Positions 21,824 through 32,970 are shown, counted from the first letter of the stretch. The stretch is DNA of 64,000 nucleotides from Cyanodermella asteris (GCA_900618795.1 UYJD01000014.1:991824-1055823); one strand, 5' to 3'. The notes: generated by a model from the letters alone, not told the origin. Translations and numbers: made by a program.

Positions 21824-23280
21824 ATGTCCAACATTGTGCCCTGTTATAGCACTTTGCTATTGCTACTCCACTTCAGCGCCCTTGCAATTGCCAATACTGC
21901 ATCGCTCTGCTCCAACCAGAATACAGGCTCGAGTTTTTCTGGAGGTATGGATCGCTGTTCTGTCGATCGTCTACCTTCACTGCTCACATTTCATAGTGCA
22001 AGATAACTATCAGTCCAATGGCGCCTGCTCGACGACTTGCTCCGGGTATTCTTTTGCCATCGTCCAGTATGATATGTGCTGGTGCTCCAACATTGCTCCT
22101 GGCAGCACAGTGAGTTCTGGGCAGTGCAATCAAAATTGCCCTGGATATCCTCTCGAGAAATGTGGCAACCAGGGCAGTGGTCTCTATGGCTACATTGATC
22201 TCGGCAAGGCGCCTCAAGGCACGGCTGACAGTGGGGGCTCTGGCTCGTCAGGCTCATCTCCTTCACCCGCTCAAAGCTCTTCTGTAAGTGGACTCTTTCT
22301 CTGGTGCATCGACGTTCTCCCTTTATATCCTCATCGTTCGCGTCGATTGGCTGTTTGTCCAACAAACAGTGCTCCGCGAATGATCAAGGTCTGACAATTC
22401 TCTACAGAGTCCTCAAGCAGACACTGTGACGTCGCTGGCGACAGTAACACAGATATCGTCTGTCATTGTTGTATGTTCTGTTTGCGCTGCCGGCAGCAAG
22501 ATGCCTGAGAAGTGCTTCTTGAGCACCCAGCTGACTGACCGTATAGAGCCCTTCAAATCCTTCCCCCTCCACAGCCTCTCAGAAGACGACGCCGAGTCCG
22601 AGCTCTGTGAATACACCTACGCCTTCAGCATCGGTCATGACCGTCAGTGGTAGTGTAAAGACCGTCGTCGTCACACCCACACAAGCGCCACAAGTGACTA
22701 CCACAGTTGTCGCCAACGGATCTACCGGTGCCGACAGATCACAAGGATCTTCCCAGCAGAGTGGTGGATTCTTCAGCAATAAAGGAGCAGTGGCAGGTGT
22801 CTTCACTGTGGTCGGCCTTATTGCAGCTGGTCTCATTGCGGCTGCTGTCTGGTTTTTCTTTTGGCGCCGTAAGAAGGAGCAAGAAGGAAGCGAGCGATTG
22901 AATTCCTTTGAGGAAGAACGTGGTAGCCGACCACCAACCTTCATGAGTCGACGCAAAAGTGAACTCGGTCTCAAGACAGACCTCGGCGCAGCTGCCACGC
23001 GTGGCAGTGATGAGAAAACTCCCACCAGCAGCCACATGACGCCTGGTGGCCTGTCCAGAAGGACTAGTATCCCTCTTACCGATTCGAGACTGAATGCTGC
23101 GGCGATGTTCCACGATAACGGTAGTCACATGAGCGTTCAAAGTCTTCAAGATAACCAGGACTATACCAGACCTGTGCTTCAGGTATGCTCAGATTGATTG
23201 CTGCTCTCGTTTTGTACTAACAGCATTACTAGGTTGCCAACCCGGACAGGCCTGGAAGTAGCGCCATTGAAGACGATTGA
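21824..23280 (+). CDS. WSC-domain cell-wall stress sensor
   Basis: Five exons are read from consensus splice sites: 21824-21944, 21997-22283, 22408-22470, 22547-23182 and 23233-23280, giving 384 residues. A signal peptide (about 1-24, LLLLLHFSALAIANT) is followed by a WSC cysteine domain (about 29-110: GACSTTCSGYSFAIVQYDMC, then WCSN, CNQNCPGYPLEKCGN, LYGYID). A Ser/Thr/Pro-rich, probably O-mannosylated extracellular stalk follows (about 115-235). A single membrane helix lies at about 238-262 (VAGVFTVVGLIAAGLIAAAV), with a basic stop-transfer (WRRKKEQ) and a cytoplasmic tail. This is the layout of Wsc1-type sensors that report wall stress to Rho1 and the cell-wall-integrity MAP kinase pathway. 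Three of the four introns are in phase 0, so exon skipping would keep frame. Confidence 0.92.
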
Positions 23281-24399
23281 AGAGCATCAGCACATGGTAC
23301 GGGCGGAGAGTCTACACCTGAAACAGGATCGAACTAAAATAATGAGCGAAACGGACACATGCATGCAGTATGGAGTTTACATGGCTGGGCGTTTGCCACA
23401 GTGGAGGGCACTTCGACACACAAGTGGTGGAGAGTTTTGAGAGATCATTCGGATCATATCCGTGCACACGAAAGGGCTTCCTGTGCGATTCACTAACGGC
23501 TAAGTTATGTACATGATGGCAGGGCAATTATACTAGAATCTTCGTCGAGAGGCCATTTCTCCCCACATAGCTCACAGCTACAATTGAACAAACTTTCAGG
23601 TTTTCGAGACAAAGCATCTTTGTCATAATCACCTTGTTCGAAGATGATATTTTTCAATCGTCTATGGTGTTGACGCCTCTTGTTCCTTGTGCGTGAGGCG
23701 ACGAATTGATGCGTTCAAGACTTGACTGTGGAGGCACTGTATGCTGATGTGACGACTTAACCTTGGAGTGATCAGATCGCAAGGCTCGTCCACACGTATG
23801 TTGACCTACCTTCACCAAATTGAAGCAATAATGTTGAAAGCATGAAAGCATACAAAAAAGCGTCTGCGTCTCCAAATAGCCCCTGCGAGTCAACGGCCCG
23901 AGACTACCGCTGCCGGATCTGTCTAATGGCTCGAATCTTGCCTGATTTGTGAGCAATTGGTCTATCATCCAAGTAATATTAGTTTGAAAAAGTTTGACGG
24001 AGAGGGTGACTGCAAGCAGGAACGAATGAATCCTTAAGAAGTCTCAATGCGGACTAGGCCGGCCTCGGTCGGCTTACACGTTCGCGCTCGCACGGATCGC
24101 CCCGATGCCGCACACAGCAAAGACGAGCTTTGTGCCCCGCTATACTTTCGAACGGGAATATTCCGGCGCCCATTCTCTCTGTCAGGATAAGTCATCCTTT
24201 CCGGTTGGGTCAAACGTTGCTGGGCGAATTTCTCTTATCAAGGTCCCCACTAGCGTTCCACTGTTAGAAAAACACGGTGAACCATCGTGCAGACTTGACT
24301 TCCATCAACCACCGACTTCCATCAACCACCAGCTTCCCCTCCCAACACAACGACACCTTATCATACAGCCTCGTGGCACATGAGCATTCTATCGTGCTG
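23281..24399. other. Intergenic before the CPA1 leader
   Basis: No gene is supported. The distal half should hold the promoter of the CPS-A small subunit gene; its transcript must start upstream of 24400 because the attenuator uORF begins there. The tandem word CTTCCATCAACCACC occurs at about 24299-24327. Confidence 0.5.
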
Positions 24400-24581
24400 A
24401 TGCGCGTACTGACCAGCGTCTTCACATCTCAGGTGTGTGTTCCAGGAGACGGACCAACGGGAAGACCATTACTGACTCATTTTCAGGATTATATTTCTGG
24501 TACAGAGTCTCACCATCAATTGACACGATTATGCATCCTTACGATCTTACAGACCAGTTGTGGAAGGCAAACGTAAATTAA
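24400..24581 (+). CDS. Arginine attenuator peptide uORF (24 codons, two introns)
   Basis: Exons 24400-24432, 24487-24499 and 24553-24581 encode the 24-residue peptide MRVLTSVFTSQDYISDQLWK followed by ANVN. It matches the arginine attenuator peptide known upstream of fungal arg-2/CPA1: the SVFTSQDY core, an Asp at position 12, a Trp at position 19 and a length of 24, as in Neurospora. In the known system arginine binding makes the nascent peptide stall the ribosome at the uORF stop, which blocks initiation at the downstream start and can trigger decay of the mRNA. Introns are 54 nt (24433-24486, GTGTGT...TTTCAG) and 53 nt (24500-24552, GTACAG...TTACAG). The uORF stop lies 40 nt before the main ATG. 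The peptide only appears after splicing. Confidence 0.9.
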
Positions 24582-24621
24582 ACAGAGGGAAACTCGCAAA
24601 CTGAATCGAATTGAGAACAAA

Positions 24622-26141
24622 ATGGCAAGCATGGCAAGGCTGTTTCGACCCTCAGCACTGGGTGCTAAGCCTACCAACATCATGATGTCAGCCAGACTTG
24701 GATCGGCTAGGTTCATGGCCACCGAAACCAGTGCTGGACGTGCCATGCCGTCGAACCCACGAAAGAAGGCAACTCCGATCGCCCACGAGCCTGCAACTTT
24801 CACTCTGAGAGTAAGACAAACCACATGAAATCAACTGTTCGTATCGCTAAACTTATATAGGATGGCCCAATCTTTCACGGCAAGTCCTTTGGAGCTAAGT
24901 CTAACATCTCTGGCGAAGCGGTCTTTACGACCTCGCTTGTTGGCTACCCCGAATCCCTGACCGATCCGTCCTACCGTGGACAAATCTTGGTCTTCACGCA
25001 GCCTCTCATCGGCAACTATGGCGTGCCCTCCTCGACTAGAGATGAGAATGGCCTTCTCAAATACTTCGAGTCGCCCAATATTCAAGCTTGTGGTGTTGTT
25101 GTGGCCGACGTTGCTGAAAAGTACAGCCACTGGACAGCAGTCGAGAGCTTGAGCGAGTGGTGCGCCCGAGAAGGCGTACCAGCAATCTCAGGAGTTGATA
25201 CGCGAGCAATTGTCACATTCTTGCGTGAGCAGGGATCCTCGCTTGCTCGTATCACGGTTGGTGAGGAGTACGACGCAGACCAGGACGAAGCTTTCGTCGA
25301 CCCTGAGCAGATTAACCTGGTGCGTCAAGTCAGCACCAAGCAACCTTTCCACGTTGCCAGCAAGAACGGAGACCTTCATGTGGCGGTCATCGATTGCGGA
25401 GTCAAGGAAAATATCTTGCGTAGCCTGGTCAGCCGCGGAGCTAGTGTGACCTGCTTCCCGTACGACTATCCTATCTACAAGGTTGCTCACCACTTTGATG
25501 GAGTGTTCATCTCAAACGGCCCGGGTGACCCAACTCATTGCCAGGATACTGTGTACCACCTCCAAAAGTTGATGGACAGCTCTGACCTCCCAATCATGGG
25601 CATCTGTCTCGGACATCAGCTGTTGGCTCTGGCTGCTGGAGCTCGCACGATCAAGTTGAAGTATGGGAACAGAGCCCACAACATCCCTGCTCTCGATCTG
25701 ACGACAGGCCGATGCCACATCACGTCCCAGAATCACGGTTACGCGGTCGATACCCGGACTCTGCCCGAGGAATGGAAGGAGTACTTTGTGAACCTCAATG
25801 ATTCTTCAAACGAAGGTCTCATTCACAAGACTCGGCCCATTTTTGGCACACAGTTCCATCCAGAGGCCAAGGGTGGACCACTGGATAGTAGCTATCTGTT
25901 CGACGCTTACTTGGACTCTGTTGCACAGTACAAGAAGAAGACTGGCAAGGCTGACAATCGGCCAAGCCCTCTTCTGGTGGATATTCTTGCAAAGGAGAGA
26001 GTTGATGTTGCACCGATGACCGGCATGGAGGCCATTGCCAGGCAGCGTGCCGGGAAGGCAGCGGCGGGGCCTATGGCTGGGATGGCTGAGGCAAAGGGCG
26101 CAGTGGCACAGAGGCTGAGGGAGGTACCAGCCGCTGCTTGA
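24622..26141 (+). CDS. CPA1: Carbamoyl-phosphate synthase, arginine-specific small chain (mitochondrial)
   Basis: Exons 24622-24810 and 24861-26141 (50-nt intron GTAAGA...TATATAG), 489 residues. This is the glutaminase subunit of arginine-specific CPS: it releases ammonia from glutamine for the large subunit, which makes carbamoyl phosphate for arginine synthesis. The first 60 or so residues are basic and rich in Ser/Ala/Arg, which fits a mitochondrial presequence. The CPSase small-chain N-domain ([20 protein letters not shown]) precedes a class I glutamine amidotransferase domain. That domain has FISNGPGDP, the nucleophile Cys at about 312 in [15 protein letters not shown], and the His-Glu pair in [12 protein letters not shown]. 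The C-terminal tail is Ala/Gly-rich and variable. The upstream attenuator uORF indicates translational repression by arginine. Neurospora calls it arg-2. Confidence 0.97.
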
Positions 26142-26598
26142 TTTGAGAACTTGAAGAGCTGCCGAAGTTGTTGCATTTATCTCGCGTTCATTGGCGTTAA
26201 TTATGAATTCTGGCTGTGATCACATACTTCGGTCATCATCTCGTAACAAAAGCTTTTCGTATTTGGCGTTGAGCTGTAGCCTGTAAGAGTTCACCTACCA
26301 CAGTAACAGAGCAAGAGCAATTGGAGTTAGCATGCTATCAACAACTCGACGATCAGAATAGGCATGTATGAATCTGGCAGGGAAAGCTGCTCGATGCTCG
26401 CTGTCTGGGGCCAGCTTCCACCCGGGGCAACAAGCTACAGGCGGCATTTCGGGCGGGGGCTCCACGTTCCGACGGATGAGAGTGGGCAGTCAGTGCGCGT
26501 TTCTCGCTCATCACTTTGTTCCAAGCCTCATGCTCGAGCTAGGATCGTAAAGTTCAACTTTACAGAAGCCCATTGAGCAATCAGAGTCGAACATCAAA
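26142..26598. other. Intergenic, cyclophilin promoter
   Basis: No gene is seen. It contains the CPA1 3' flank and the cyclophilin promoter. Confidence 0.5.
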
Positions 26599-27120
26599 AT
26601 GACCACCGAACCCAACCCTGTCGTCTTTTTCGACATCTCCCTCGGTGCCGAACCTCTCGGCCGCATAAAAATGGAATTGTTTGCCGACCGCGTCCCCAAA
26701 ACTGCCGAAAACTTCCGCCAGTTCTGCACTGGAGAGACCAAGATGGGCGGCAAGCCCGTCGGCTACAAGTCCAGCAAATTTCACCGCGTCATACCGCAAT
26801 TCATGATCCAAGGTGGCGATTTCTTGAATGGCGACGGCACGGGCTCGATCTGCATCTACGGCAGCAAGACTTTCGACGACGAGAGCTTTGAGATGAAGCA
26901 CGATACGCCGGGTTTGCTTTCGATGGCGAATTCGGGACCGAATACGAATGGGAGTCAGTTCTTCATTACGACGGTGCCAACGCCCTTTTTGGATGGGAAG
27001 CATGTGGTCTTTGGCCGGGTTGTGGAGGGGATGGAGATTGTGCAGATGGTGGAGAGGACGAGGACGAATAGGGAGAAGCCGGTGAATGATGTTGTTATCA
27101 AGCAGTGTGGGGAGATGTGA
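26599..27120 (+). CDS. Cyclophilin-type peptidyl-prolyl isomerase (PPIase H-like)
   Basis: Single exon, 173 residues, the size of a single-domain cyclophilin. Catalytic and cyclosporin-site motifs are present: [15 protein letters not shown] (Arg, Phe, Met, Gln of the active site), [15 protein letters not shown] and [12 protein letters not shown]. The segment [20 protein letters not shown], in place of the GTGGKSIYG loop of cyclophilin A, and the closing VVIKQCGEM fit the PPIH/Cyp3 group, which in other organisms associates with the U4/U6 snRNP. The Trp of cyclophilin A that contacts cyclosporin is His in [10 protein letters not shown], as in that group. It has no targeting sequence and is convergent with the TIM-barrel gene. 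Confidence 0.93.
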   Translation: MTTEPNPVVFFDISLGAEPLGRIKMELFADRVPKTAENFRQFCTGETKMGGKPVGYKSSKFHRVIPQFMIQGGDFLNGDGTGSICIYGSKTFDDESFEMKHDTPGLLSMANSGPNTNGSQFFITTVPTPFLDGKHVVFGRVVEGMEIVQMVERTRTNREKPVNDVVIKQCGEM

Positions 27121-27308
27121 GGGTTGAGAGTTGCACAAGGCGAGCCAACGAGAAGGTATCAGCGACCTGAGCCTCACCAATATATTCACGACTGCCGGGT
27201 ACATGTCAAACGGCTCACTGACCCTGGTTGCCAGTATCGATCTAGCCACGACACTTGGGCTACAAGGACCTTCTTCGCGCTTGACTGGGAGTCAGAGATA
27301 TTGCTTGC

Positions 27309-28214
27309 TTAGGTCTTCTGTACCTGGATCTTCTTGAAATCCGCTGTGATGCCCGAAATGGCTTTCTCCACAGGCAATCGCTCCATCGAACTCGCACCGA
27401 AAAACCCATGCAAGCCCTTTACGCGGTCAAGCATATATCTGGCATCCTCTGGCGTAGCAATCGGGCCGCCATGACACAATACAATTATATCAGCCTTTAC
27501 CCCAGTCGCAGCATCTCGAATGTCCTGGACCTCCTTTACGCAATCTTCGAGAGTCTTCGCAGTCTGCGCTCCGATCGTCCCAGATGTTGTCAAGCCCATA
27601 TGAGCAACAATTACATCAGCACCAGCGTCCGCCATGGCTTTCGCCTCCTCCAAATTGAACACATACGGCGTGGTTAGCAGGCCCAACTTTGCAGCCGTCC
27701 TCACCATCTCAACCTCCACACCGTATCCCATTCCCGTCTCCTCCAGATTCGCCCTGAAGTTCCCATCTATCAACCCGACAGTCGGGAAATTCTGCACACC
27801 TGCAAAGCCCATCTCCTTCAACTGTTTGCAGAATCGCTCCATGTCCCGGAAAGGATCTGTGCCGCAGACGCCGGCGATGACGGGCGTCTTGGTAACGATT
27901 GAGAGGACCTCGGAAGCCATATCGACGACGACGTCGTTTGCGTTGCTGAAGGGCATCAAGCCAGCCAGACTACCTCGCCCGGCCATGCGGAACCGGCCGC
28001 TGTTGTAAATTATGATCAGGTCACCGCCGCCGGCTTCGACGGACTTGGCTGAGAGACCGATGCCAGCGCCAGCACCGACAATGGGTTTACCGGCTTTAAT
28101 TTGGTCACGGAAGCCGGCTATGATGACGCAGCCCGGCGGGGCAGCCTTCCGAAGGATTGATTCTACCTTCTGAGCCTCCGGTCTCACCTTGCCAAAGGCC
28201 GCATTCAGATTCAA
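27309..28214 (-). CDS. PEP-hydrolase-type TIM-barrel protein (Tm-1 C-terminal domain homologue)
   Basis: An open frame of about 301 residues. The true ATG is not found: the frame opens at a TTG and no Met occurs before about residue 80. A short upstream exon is therefore likely, with AGCAG just before the frame as a possible acceptor. The sequence is a TIM-barrel of the phosphoenolpyruvate-hydrolase-like/IGPS superfamily: [20 protein letters not shown], then [64 protein letters not shown] and [16 protein letters not shown]. In plant Tm-1 proteins this domain is fused behind the UPF0261 domain, whose homologue is the divergent neighbour here. The reaction is unknown. Soluble, probably cytosolic. 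Confidence 0.85.
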   Translation of the reverse strand: MNLNAAFGKVRPEAQKVESILRKAAPPGCVIIAGFRDQIKAGKPIVGAGAGIGLSAKSVEAGGGDLIIIYNSGRFRMAGRGSLAGLMPFSNANDVVVDMASEVLSIVTKTPVIAGVCGTDPFRDMERFCKQLKEMGFAGVQNFPTVGLIDGNFRANLEETGMGYGVEVEMVRTAAKLGLLTTPYVFNLEEAKAMADAGADVIVAHMGLTTSGTIGAQTAKTLEDCVKEVQDIRDAATGVKADIIVLCHGGPIATPEDARYMLDRVKGLHGFFGASSMERLPVEKAISGITADFKKIQVQKT

Positions 28215-28620
28215 TAGCTGCTCAGTGACACACAGTCAGACATACAGGCTAAGAAGGTTGAAGCAAGCCAGCAGACCTCATGACGTTGAGGTAATCGCTG
28301 GTCGCAGAGACCAACCTCGTGGAATGTACTTAGGCACTGGCTACGAATTTCGAGGTCGGCCAGCAGCGGGAAAGCTAGGCGGAAAGAGGGAATCAGCAGG
28401 AAGCGAAGTGACGCAAACTTGCGGACGACCCTCAACTCAGTCTGTCAAGACAACGTGTAAAGGGAACTTCTGAATATGCTTGTGGAACCCTAGCCCGAAG
28501 TGGAGTTGCGTTCATGTATAACATCTGGACTTGCAAGTAGAATGGGTATTGAAGACCTTATTGCAGCAGAACGTGGATGAGCTTGAAGTCGACCCATCAA
28601 CTCATCCCAAGCCTTCAACA
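28215..28620. promoter_or_regulatory. Shared divergent promoter of the Tm-1-type gene pair
   Basis: About 400 bp separate the divergent starts of the TIM-barrel gene (-) and the UPF0261 gene (+). The arrangement suggests co-regulation. The unresolved first exon of the minus-strand gene probably lies inside it. No specific operator is recognised. Confidence 0.5.
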
Positions 28621-29940
28621 ATGCCTCACATTATTGTGCTCGGAACGCTCGACACGAAGCTCCAAGAACTTCTCTATCTGCGTGATCAGATCCTGAAGCA
28701 ATCGATCCGACTCGGTCATGACACTCAGATCACCTTGATCGACTGCGGAAGGCATAATACGACCCACGAAGCCATTACAATCTCCCAGTCCTACCTACTG
28801 AAAACCTACTCGAGTCCGAACGATGGCGACCTAGCATCCTTACCCCGAGGCGAAGTTATCCGCCTCATGGCCTCGTACGCCACCCGCTGCGTCCTGGATC
28901 TTGTAAAGAGGGATACCATCCACGGCATCGTGAGCGCCGGTGGTAGTGGCGGCTCCAACATCGCCTGTGCAGTCATGCGCGAAGCCCTACCTATCGGTGT
29001 CCCAAAGCTGATGGTCAGTACGATTGCGTCCGGTGATACGGGCCCTCTAATCGGGGAGACGGACATCTCGACGATGTACTCGGTAGTGGACATTGCAGGC
29101 AACAATGCATTACTGAGAGCCATATTGAGCAATGCAGCGGGCTCGATCCTCGGTATGGCCAGTTCATATCAGAATCGTCTCGCGACGGCCGATGTCAAGT
29201 GTGCTACAGCAGAAACGGAGAGGAAGACAAGGATTGGGATTACGATGTTTGGCGTCACGACGCCATGTGTCGACGAGATCCGCCGGCACCTGGAGGCGAA
29301 GTATGATGTCGAGGTGTTCGTTTTCCATGCTACCGGCCATGGAGGACGGGCTATGGAGCGGTTGGTCAACGCAGGTGAGCTGGATGCAGTTTTGGATCTG
29401 ACCACGACGGAGATTTGCGACCATTTGATGGGCGGAAATATGTCTGCTGGTGGCAAACGATTGGAAGCGGCTTTGCGAAGGGGACTCCCAACAATCATAT
29501 CGACCGGCGCAACAGACATGGTGAATTTTGGGCCGAAAGCGACAGTGCCCGCGAAGTACCAGGACAGGAAGTTGTTTGAACATAATCCAATTGTGACGCT
29601 CATGCGGACTTCGGCCGAAGAGTGCGAGAAAGTTGCGATGTACATGGTTGAGAAGCTTCACGCTTGTGCAAAGAGACCGGAACTTGTGGAGGTTTGGCTT
29701 CCGTCGGGTGGTGTCAGCATTATTTCAACGCCCGGTGCACCTTTTGAGGACAAAGCTGCAGATGAACTTCTGAGGTTCCATATTCGGACTGCATTGCTGG
29801 ACCCGAAGTTCAAGATTGTCGAAGACCCAAGAGCGATTAATGATGAAGGGTTTGCAGTCGACATTGCGGAAGCGATGATGCGAAAGATCGAAAAGAGCGA
29901 ATCGCTGCAGGTACAAGCTACGGAACGAGACAGCAGCTGA
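28621..29940 (+). CDS. UPF0261 / Tm-1-like ATP-binding domain protein
   Basis: Single exon, 439 residues from the ATG at 28621, where the family's N-terminal strand begins (MPHIIVLGTLDTKLQELLYL). Conserved family features are the G-x-T-xx-dTK-E start, LIDCGRH, VSAGGSGGSNIACAVMREAL with PIGVPKLMVSTIASGDT, and a second lobe with GITMFGVTTPCVD, FHATGHGGRAMERLV and TTTEICDHLMGG. In tomato Tm-1 this N-terminal domain binds a tobamovirus replication protein, but the ancestral metabolic role in fungi and bacteria is not established. In plants both halves sit in one polypeptide; here they are two divergent genes. There is no targeting signal. Confidence 0.9.
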   Translation: MPHIIVLGTLDTKLQELLYLRDQILKQSIRLGHDTQITLIDCGRHNTTHEAITISQSYLLKTYSSPNDGDLASLPRGEVIRLMASYATRCVLDLVKRDTIHGIVSAGGSGGSNIACAVMREALPIGVPKLMVSTIASGDTGPLIGETDISTMYSVVDIAGNNALLRAILSNAAGSILGMASSYQNRLATADVKCATAETERKTRIGITMFGVTTPCVDEIRRHLEAKYDVEVFVFHATGHGGRAMERLVNAGELDAVLDLTTTEICDHLMGGNMSAGGKRLEAALRRGLPTIISTGATDMVNFGPKATVPAKYQDRKLFEHNPIVTLMRTSAEECEKVAMYMVEKLHACAKRPELVEVWLPSGGVSIISTPGAPFEDKAADELLRFHIRTALLDPKFKIVEDPRAINDEGFAVDIAEAMMRKIEKSESLQVQATERDSS

Positions 29941-29983
29941 AACTGTAGACGACCATCTCACTACCAGTGGCCTCAATAGGTCG

Positions 29984-32080
29984 TTACTTCTTACAAAACT
30001 GCCCAGTCGATTGCTCCAGGGCCCAATCCTCCCAGCGAATACACGATTTGCACCAGAACATTCCCTCCGGATCAACCTCCCTCTTGATCTTCGGAAGCCT
30101 CTCATAATTCCGGCGTCCCCAAAACGCCTCCGGTGCACCTGGCTGCTCAACATCCGCCTCGTTGAGATACGAGCCCATCTACGGAGCCATATCTTGCAGC
30201 AATTTCGTGATTCTTGGCTTAGACTTGCGAGCGATTGTTTCCGTGGTGGCGTTCTTGTAACTCCACGACGAAGCTCCGACGACTTGAAGGTACGCCCGTC
30301 TCCGCGCGGGGGTCAATGAAGTGCTGGCTATCTTTGACTCATCGTGCACGGCGGGACCACTCATCACGAGGCCTTGGATAACGTCCGCGCTCAGTTTGCG
30401 GCAGGTGTCGATCAGGCCGGTAAGGTTCAAATGCGGCCTTGTCTCAGGAATGGGAAGCAGGGACGACTTTGCAGCCTGCGGTACCGTTAATCTACGTCTC
30501 GAAAAGATCCGAAGAGCTGTCGGCAGGGACAATCGAGACGTTTCCGGCTGCACCGGGTGTGCTATTCAGCTTCGAGATGAAAGACTGCGTTGAAGTCATG
30601 AATGGATCAACCGACTATTTAAAGCCAGATCCGCCGAGATGAAATGCCACCGCAGGGCTCGTTCGGGTCGACGAACCGCTGTCCTATCATACGATTTGAT
30701 GCACTTGGACCTTCAAGCAGCAGTGCGGGCGTGACCTGGAAGTATCCATTGACAGGATTGTCTGACCACTTCATAAGCTCTTCGTGCAAATTTGCTAGTA
30801 GCTTATAGTAGTTGGTGTTGTGCGGTTTTGCGGAACGGAGCTGAAGATTGAAGCTGACGCCTTGGACGACCCGATGGGCTCGCTCTGTTACTGTGACGAG
30901 CACGCCGAATCTCTAACCTCCTCCTTGTGCTGTGTTCGTCTGATCAGCCTGTCAATCAGGAGGACATGACTTACGCCTCTAATTGCCCAGAGAAGGTCCT
31001 GGATTCGGGTACTCATTTGCTGTTACGAGCTCGCCGGCCGGAATGACCGTCGTGAACTCTAGCAATTGTCGACGGCAAGCCCGTTCAAAGCGCCTAATGG
31101 ACCATGCCCGCCTTCATTCAGGTGCCCACCAAGTCCAACGCTGGGATCTGCACCACCCGGGATAGCCACATTGTTGGCCTTTGTAAAATTGTAGATGGCT
31201 CCATACTGCTCACCAGCACGTATTGTCATTACATGCTCGGAATGGTTCGCCAGATACCCGCGGAGTCTCAAGTCGGTATGCAAATGCATTTTTCTCAAAT
31301 GATGTGTCCTTGTTTGGGAGCCTGGCGAGGTTGGCCTTCATGCGTCTGCTCGGTTCCGACAAATCAACGATGACAACATACCGTCCGAAGTAGTCGCGCC
31401 CAGTGTTCTTGATGCGTGCCCGGAAATTGTGTTGCTTCGCAAATTTCACAGTCTCGACGATGCCTTGCGGCTGGCTTGCGTTGACGATGTACCTGGCAAA
31501 TGGCTCTAGTTCACAGATGACGGACTGGGTGTATACTGCTCTCGGTAGACACGAGTCGTTCTGCCAGTTGAGTGCATGTACAAGCAAAGGATCTTGGTCC
31601 TTGTACCGCAGTTCTGTCCACACTTGCCCACCGCAGCGCGATCGTGGCCTCTGAAACCAGGACCACTTGGGTCACAGACGACGGCAGGCTGTAATGGAGC
31701 CAGAAGCTACCCTCCAACCGTTCGATTGAGTTTCGACGAAACGTCAGATGACCGCCAGTCAGCGGACCTGTATGTTGATTCAAATTTTGATGATGGCAAG
31801 GCCGTGGCAATCGTTGAAAAGATCAGACCGCTGACACAAAGAGTGAGAACCATGATAAAGGAATTGTCGAGGATGATGTCGAACGAGAGACAAAGTGAAC
31901 CTTGCCATCCTTCTAATAGTGACGATTATGCTGGCCATGCGCGGCCAATAGTCCCTCGACCAGAATACTAATGGCAGTGCTTTCAACTCAATACTCAAAC
32001 AAGGCACTATGTGAGGTCGTAACATGGTACAAAAAGAGAACTACACTCGCCGAGAGACAGACTGTTCCCAGCCGCGGCAT
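29984..32080 (-). pseudogene. Decayed BBE-type FAD-linked oxidase
   Basis: Fragments of one FAD-linked oxidase appear in order on the minus strand but in changing frames. A possible signal peptide starts at 32080 (MPRLGTVCLSASVVLFLYHV). At 31623-31210 the FAD-binding part has HALNWQNDSC and FAKQHNFRARIKNTGRDYFG. At 31298-31059 there is IRAGEQYGAIYNFTKANNV and HLNEGGHGPLG. At 30903-30619 there is a substrate-domain piece. The C-terminal BBE signature YLNEADVEQPG plus YERLPKIKREVDPEGMFWC sits at 30178-29984. An in-frame TAG at 30179-30181 separates the BBE tail from the preceding frame. The usual His of the NTGHD motif is Arg. Some frame changes could hide introns, but the internal stop, the lost His and the poor continuity favour a pseudogene. 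The family oxidises alcohols and sugars, or closes rings in secondary metabolism. Confidence 0.65.
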
Positions 32081-32970
32081 AGCCTCAGCCGTGCCGCCGC
32101 TGCCGCTCACAGCCTTGCGAGGATGAAGGCGACTCAGACATGTCAACAATGAACTTGATATCAAGTTTCCAGTTGGATGGACGTCATAACATTCTAGCAA
32201 TGTTTTCAGTCGATGCTGAAGGCAGGAGCGACTTACCTCGAAGGTGTGTTTTAGTATGCGCACCCATTCCTTCGGTTATTGAGCAGTCATGGCAATACCA
32301 TTCTTGGGTAGACTTACAACCTTTCATCGACAGCATGGTTACTTACCTAGGACCACGAGTCGACAGAACTTCGGTCAACTGCTTCGGACAATATTTGGGT
32401 ATGCCTCCATCTTACACCAGACAACGACTCGATGTTTTGAGACCACAGGCCGTCGCCAACGCGGCGCACCGTGACGAAATTATGCTTGACCTTTTTGCAA
32501 GGTGAACACAAGCTTCAATACATGATCAAATGTCACTAGATCAAGCGTGTGGTCGAGATTCCCAACATACCGCAAACAAGGTTTATTAGTCAGAATATTT
32601 GAGGAAATAAGCTTTTTGGTGAAAACGATTTAGCCGCCTCATGAGCTCGATCCATTTGTCGTAGAGTTGGGGGGGAGGGGCTGAGTCTGAGGTGCCTGGG
32701 AAGGCTAACGAACGGCTCTCGAAGCACCTTTTGAGACGCATTCGAGAGTATCTTTCTTTGTTTAGACATGGTCACTGGAAATGGCGGGAGTTTCGGTCTG
32801 TGGAGGGGGATGCTGGATGACGTTTCAAGCAGTTGGACCCTTTGCGCGGCGCCCCACTGCTGCCCGTCAACACAACATGGCCCCTCAACCTCCACGGTGG
32901 AGAACGTTCTGCAATTGCATCCCGACAACCTCGTCTACTAGTCAACAACAACTAAGACAAGCTGCCCACC
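32081..32970. other. Intergenic, PGM promoter
   Basis: No gene is recognised. A purine/pyrimidine-biased stretch at 32660-32690 (GGGGGGAGGGG) and CAACAACAAC-type leader bases just before 32971 suit the phosphoglucomutase promoter and 5' UTR. Confidence 0.5.
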
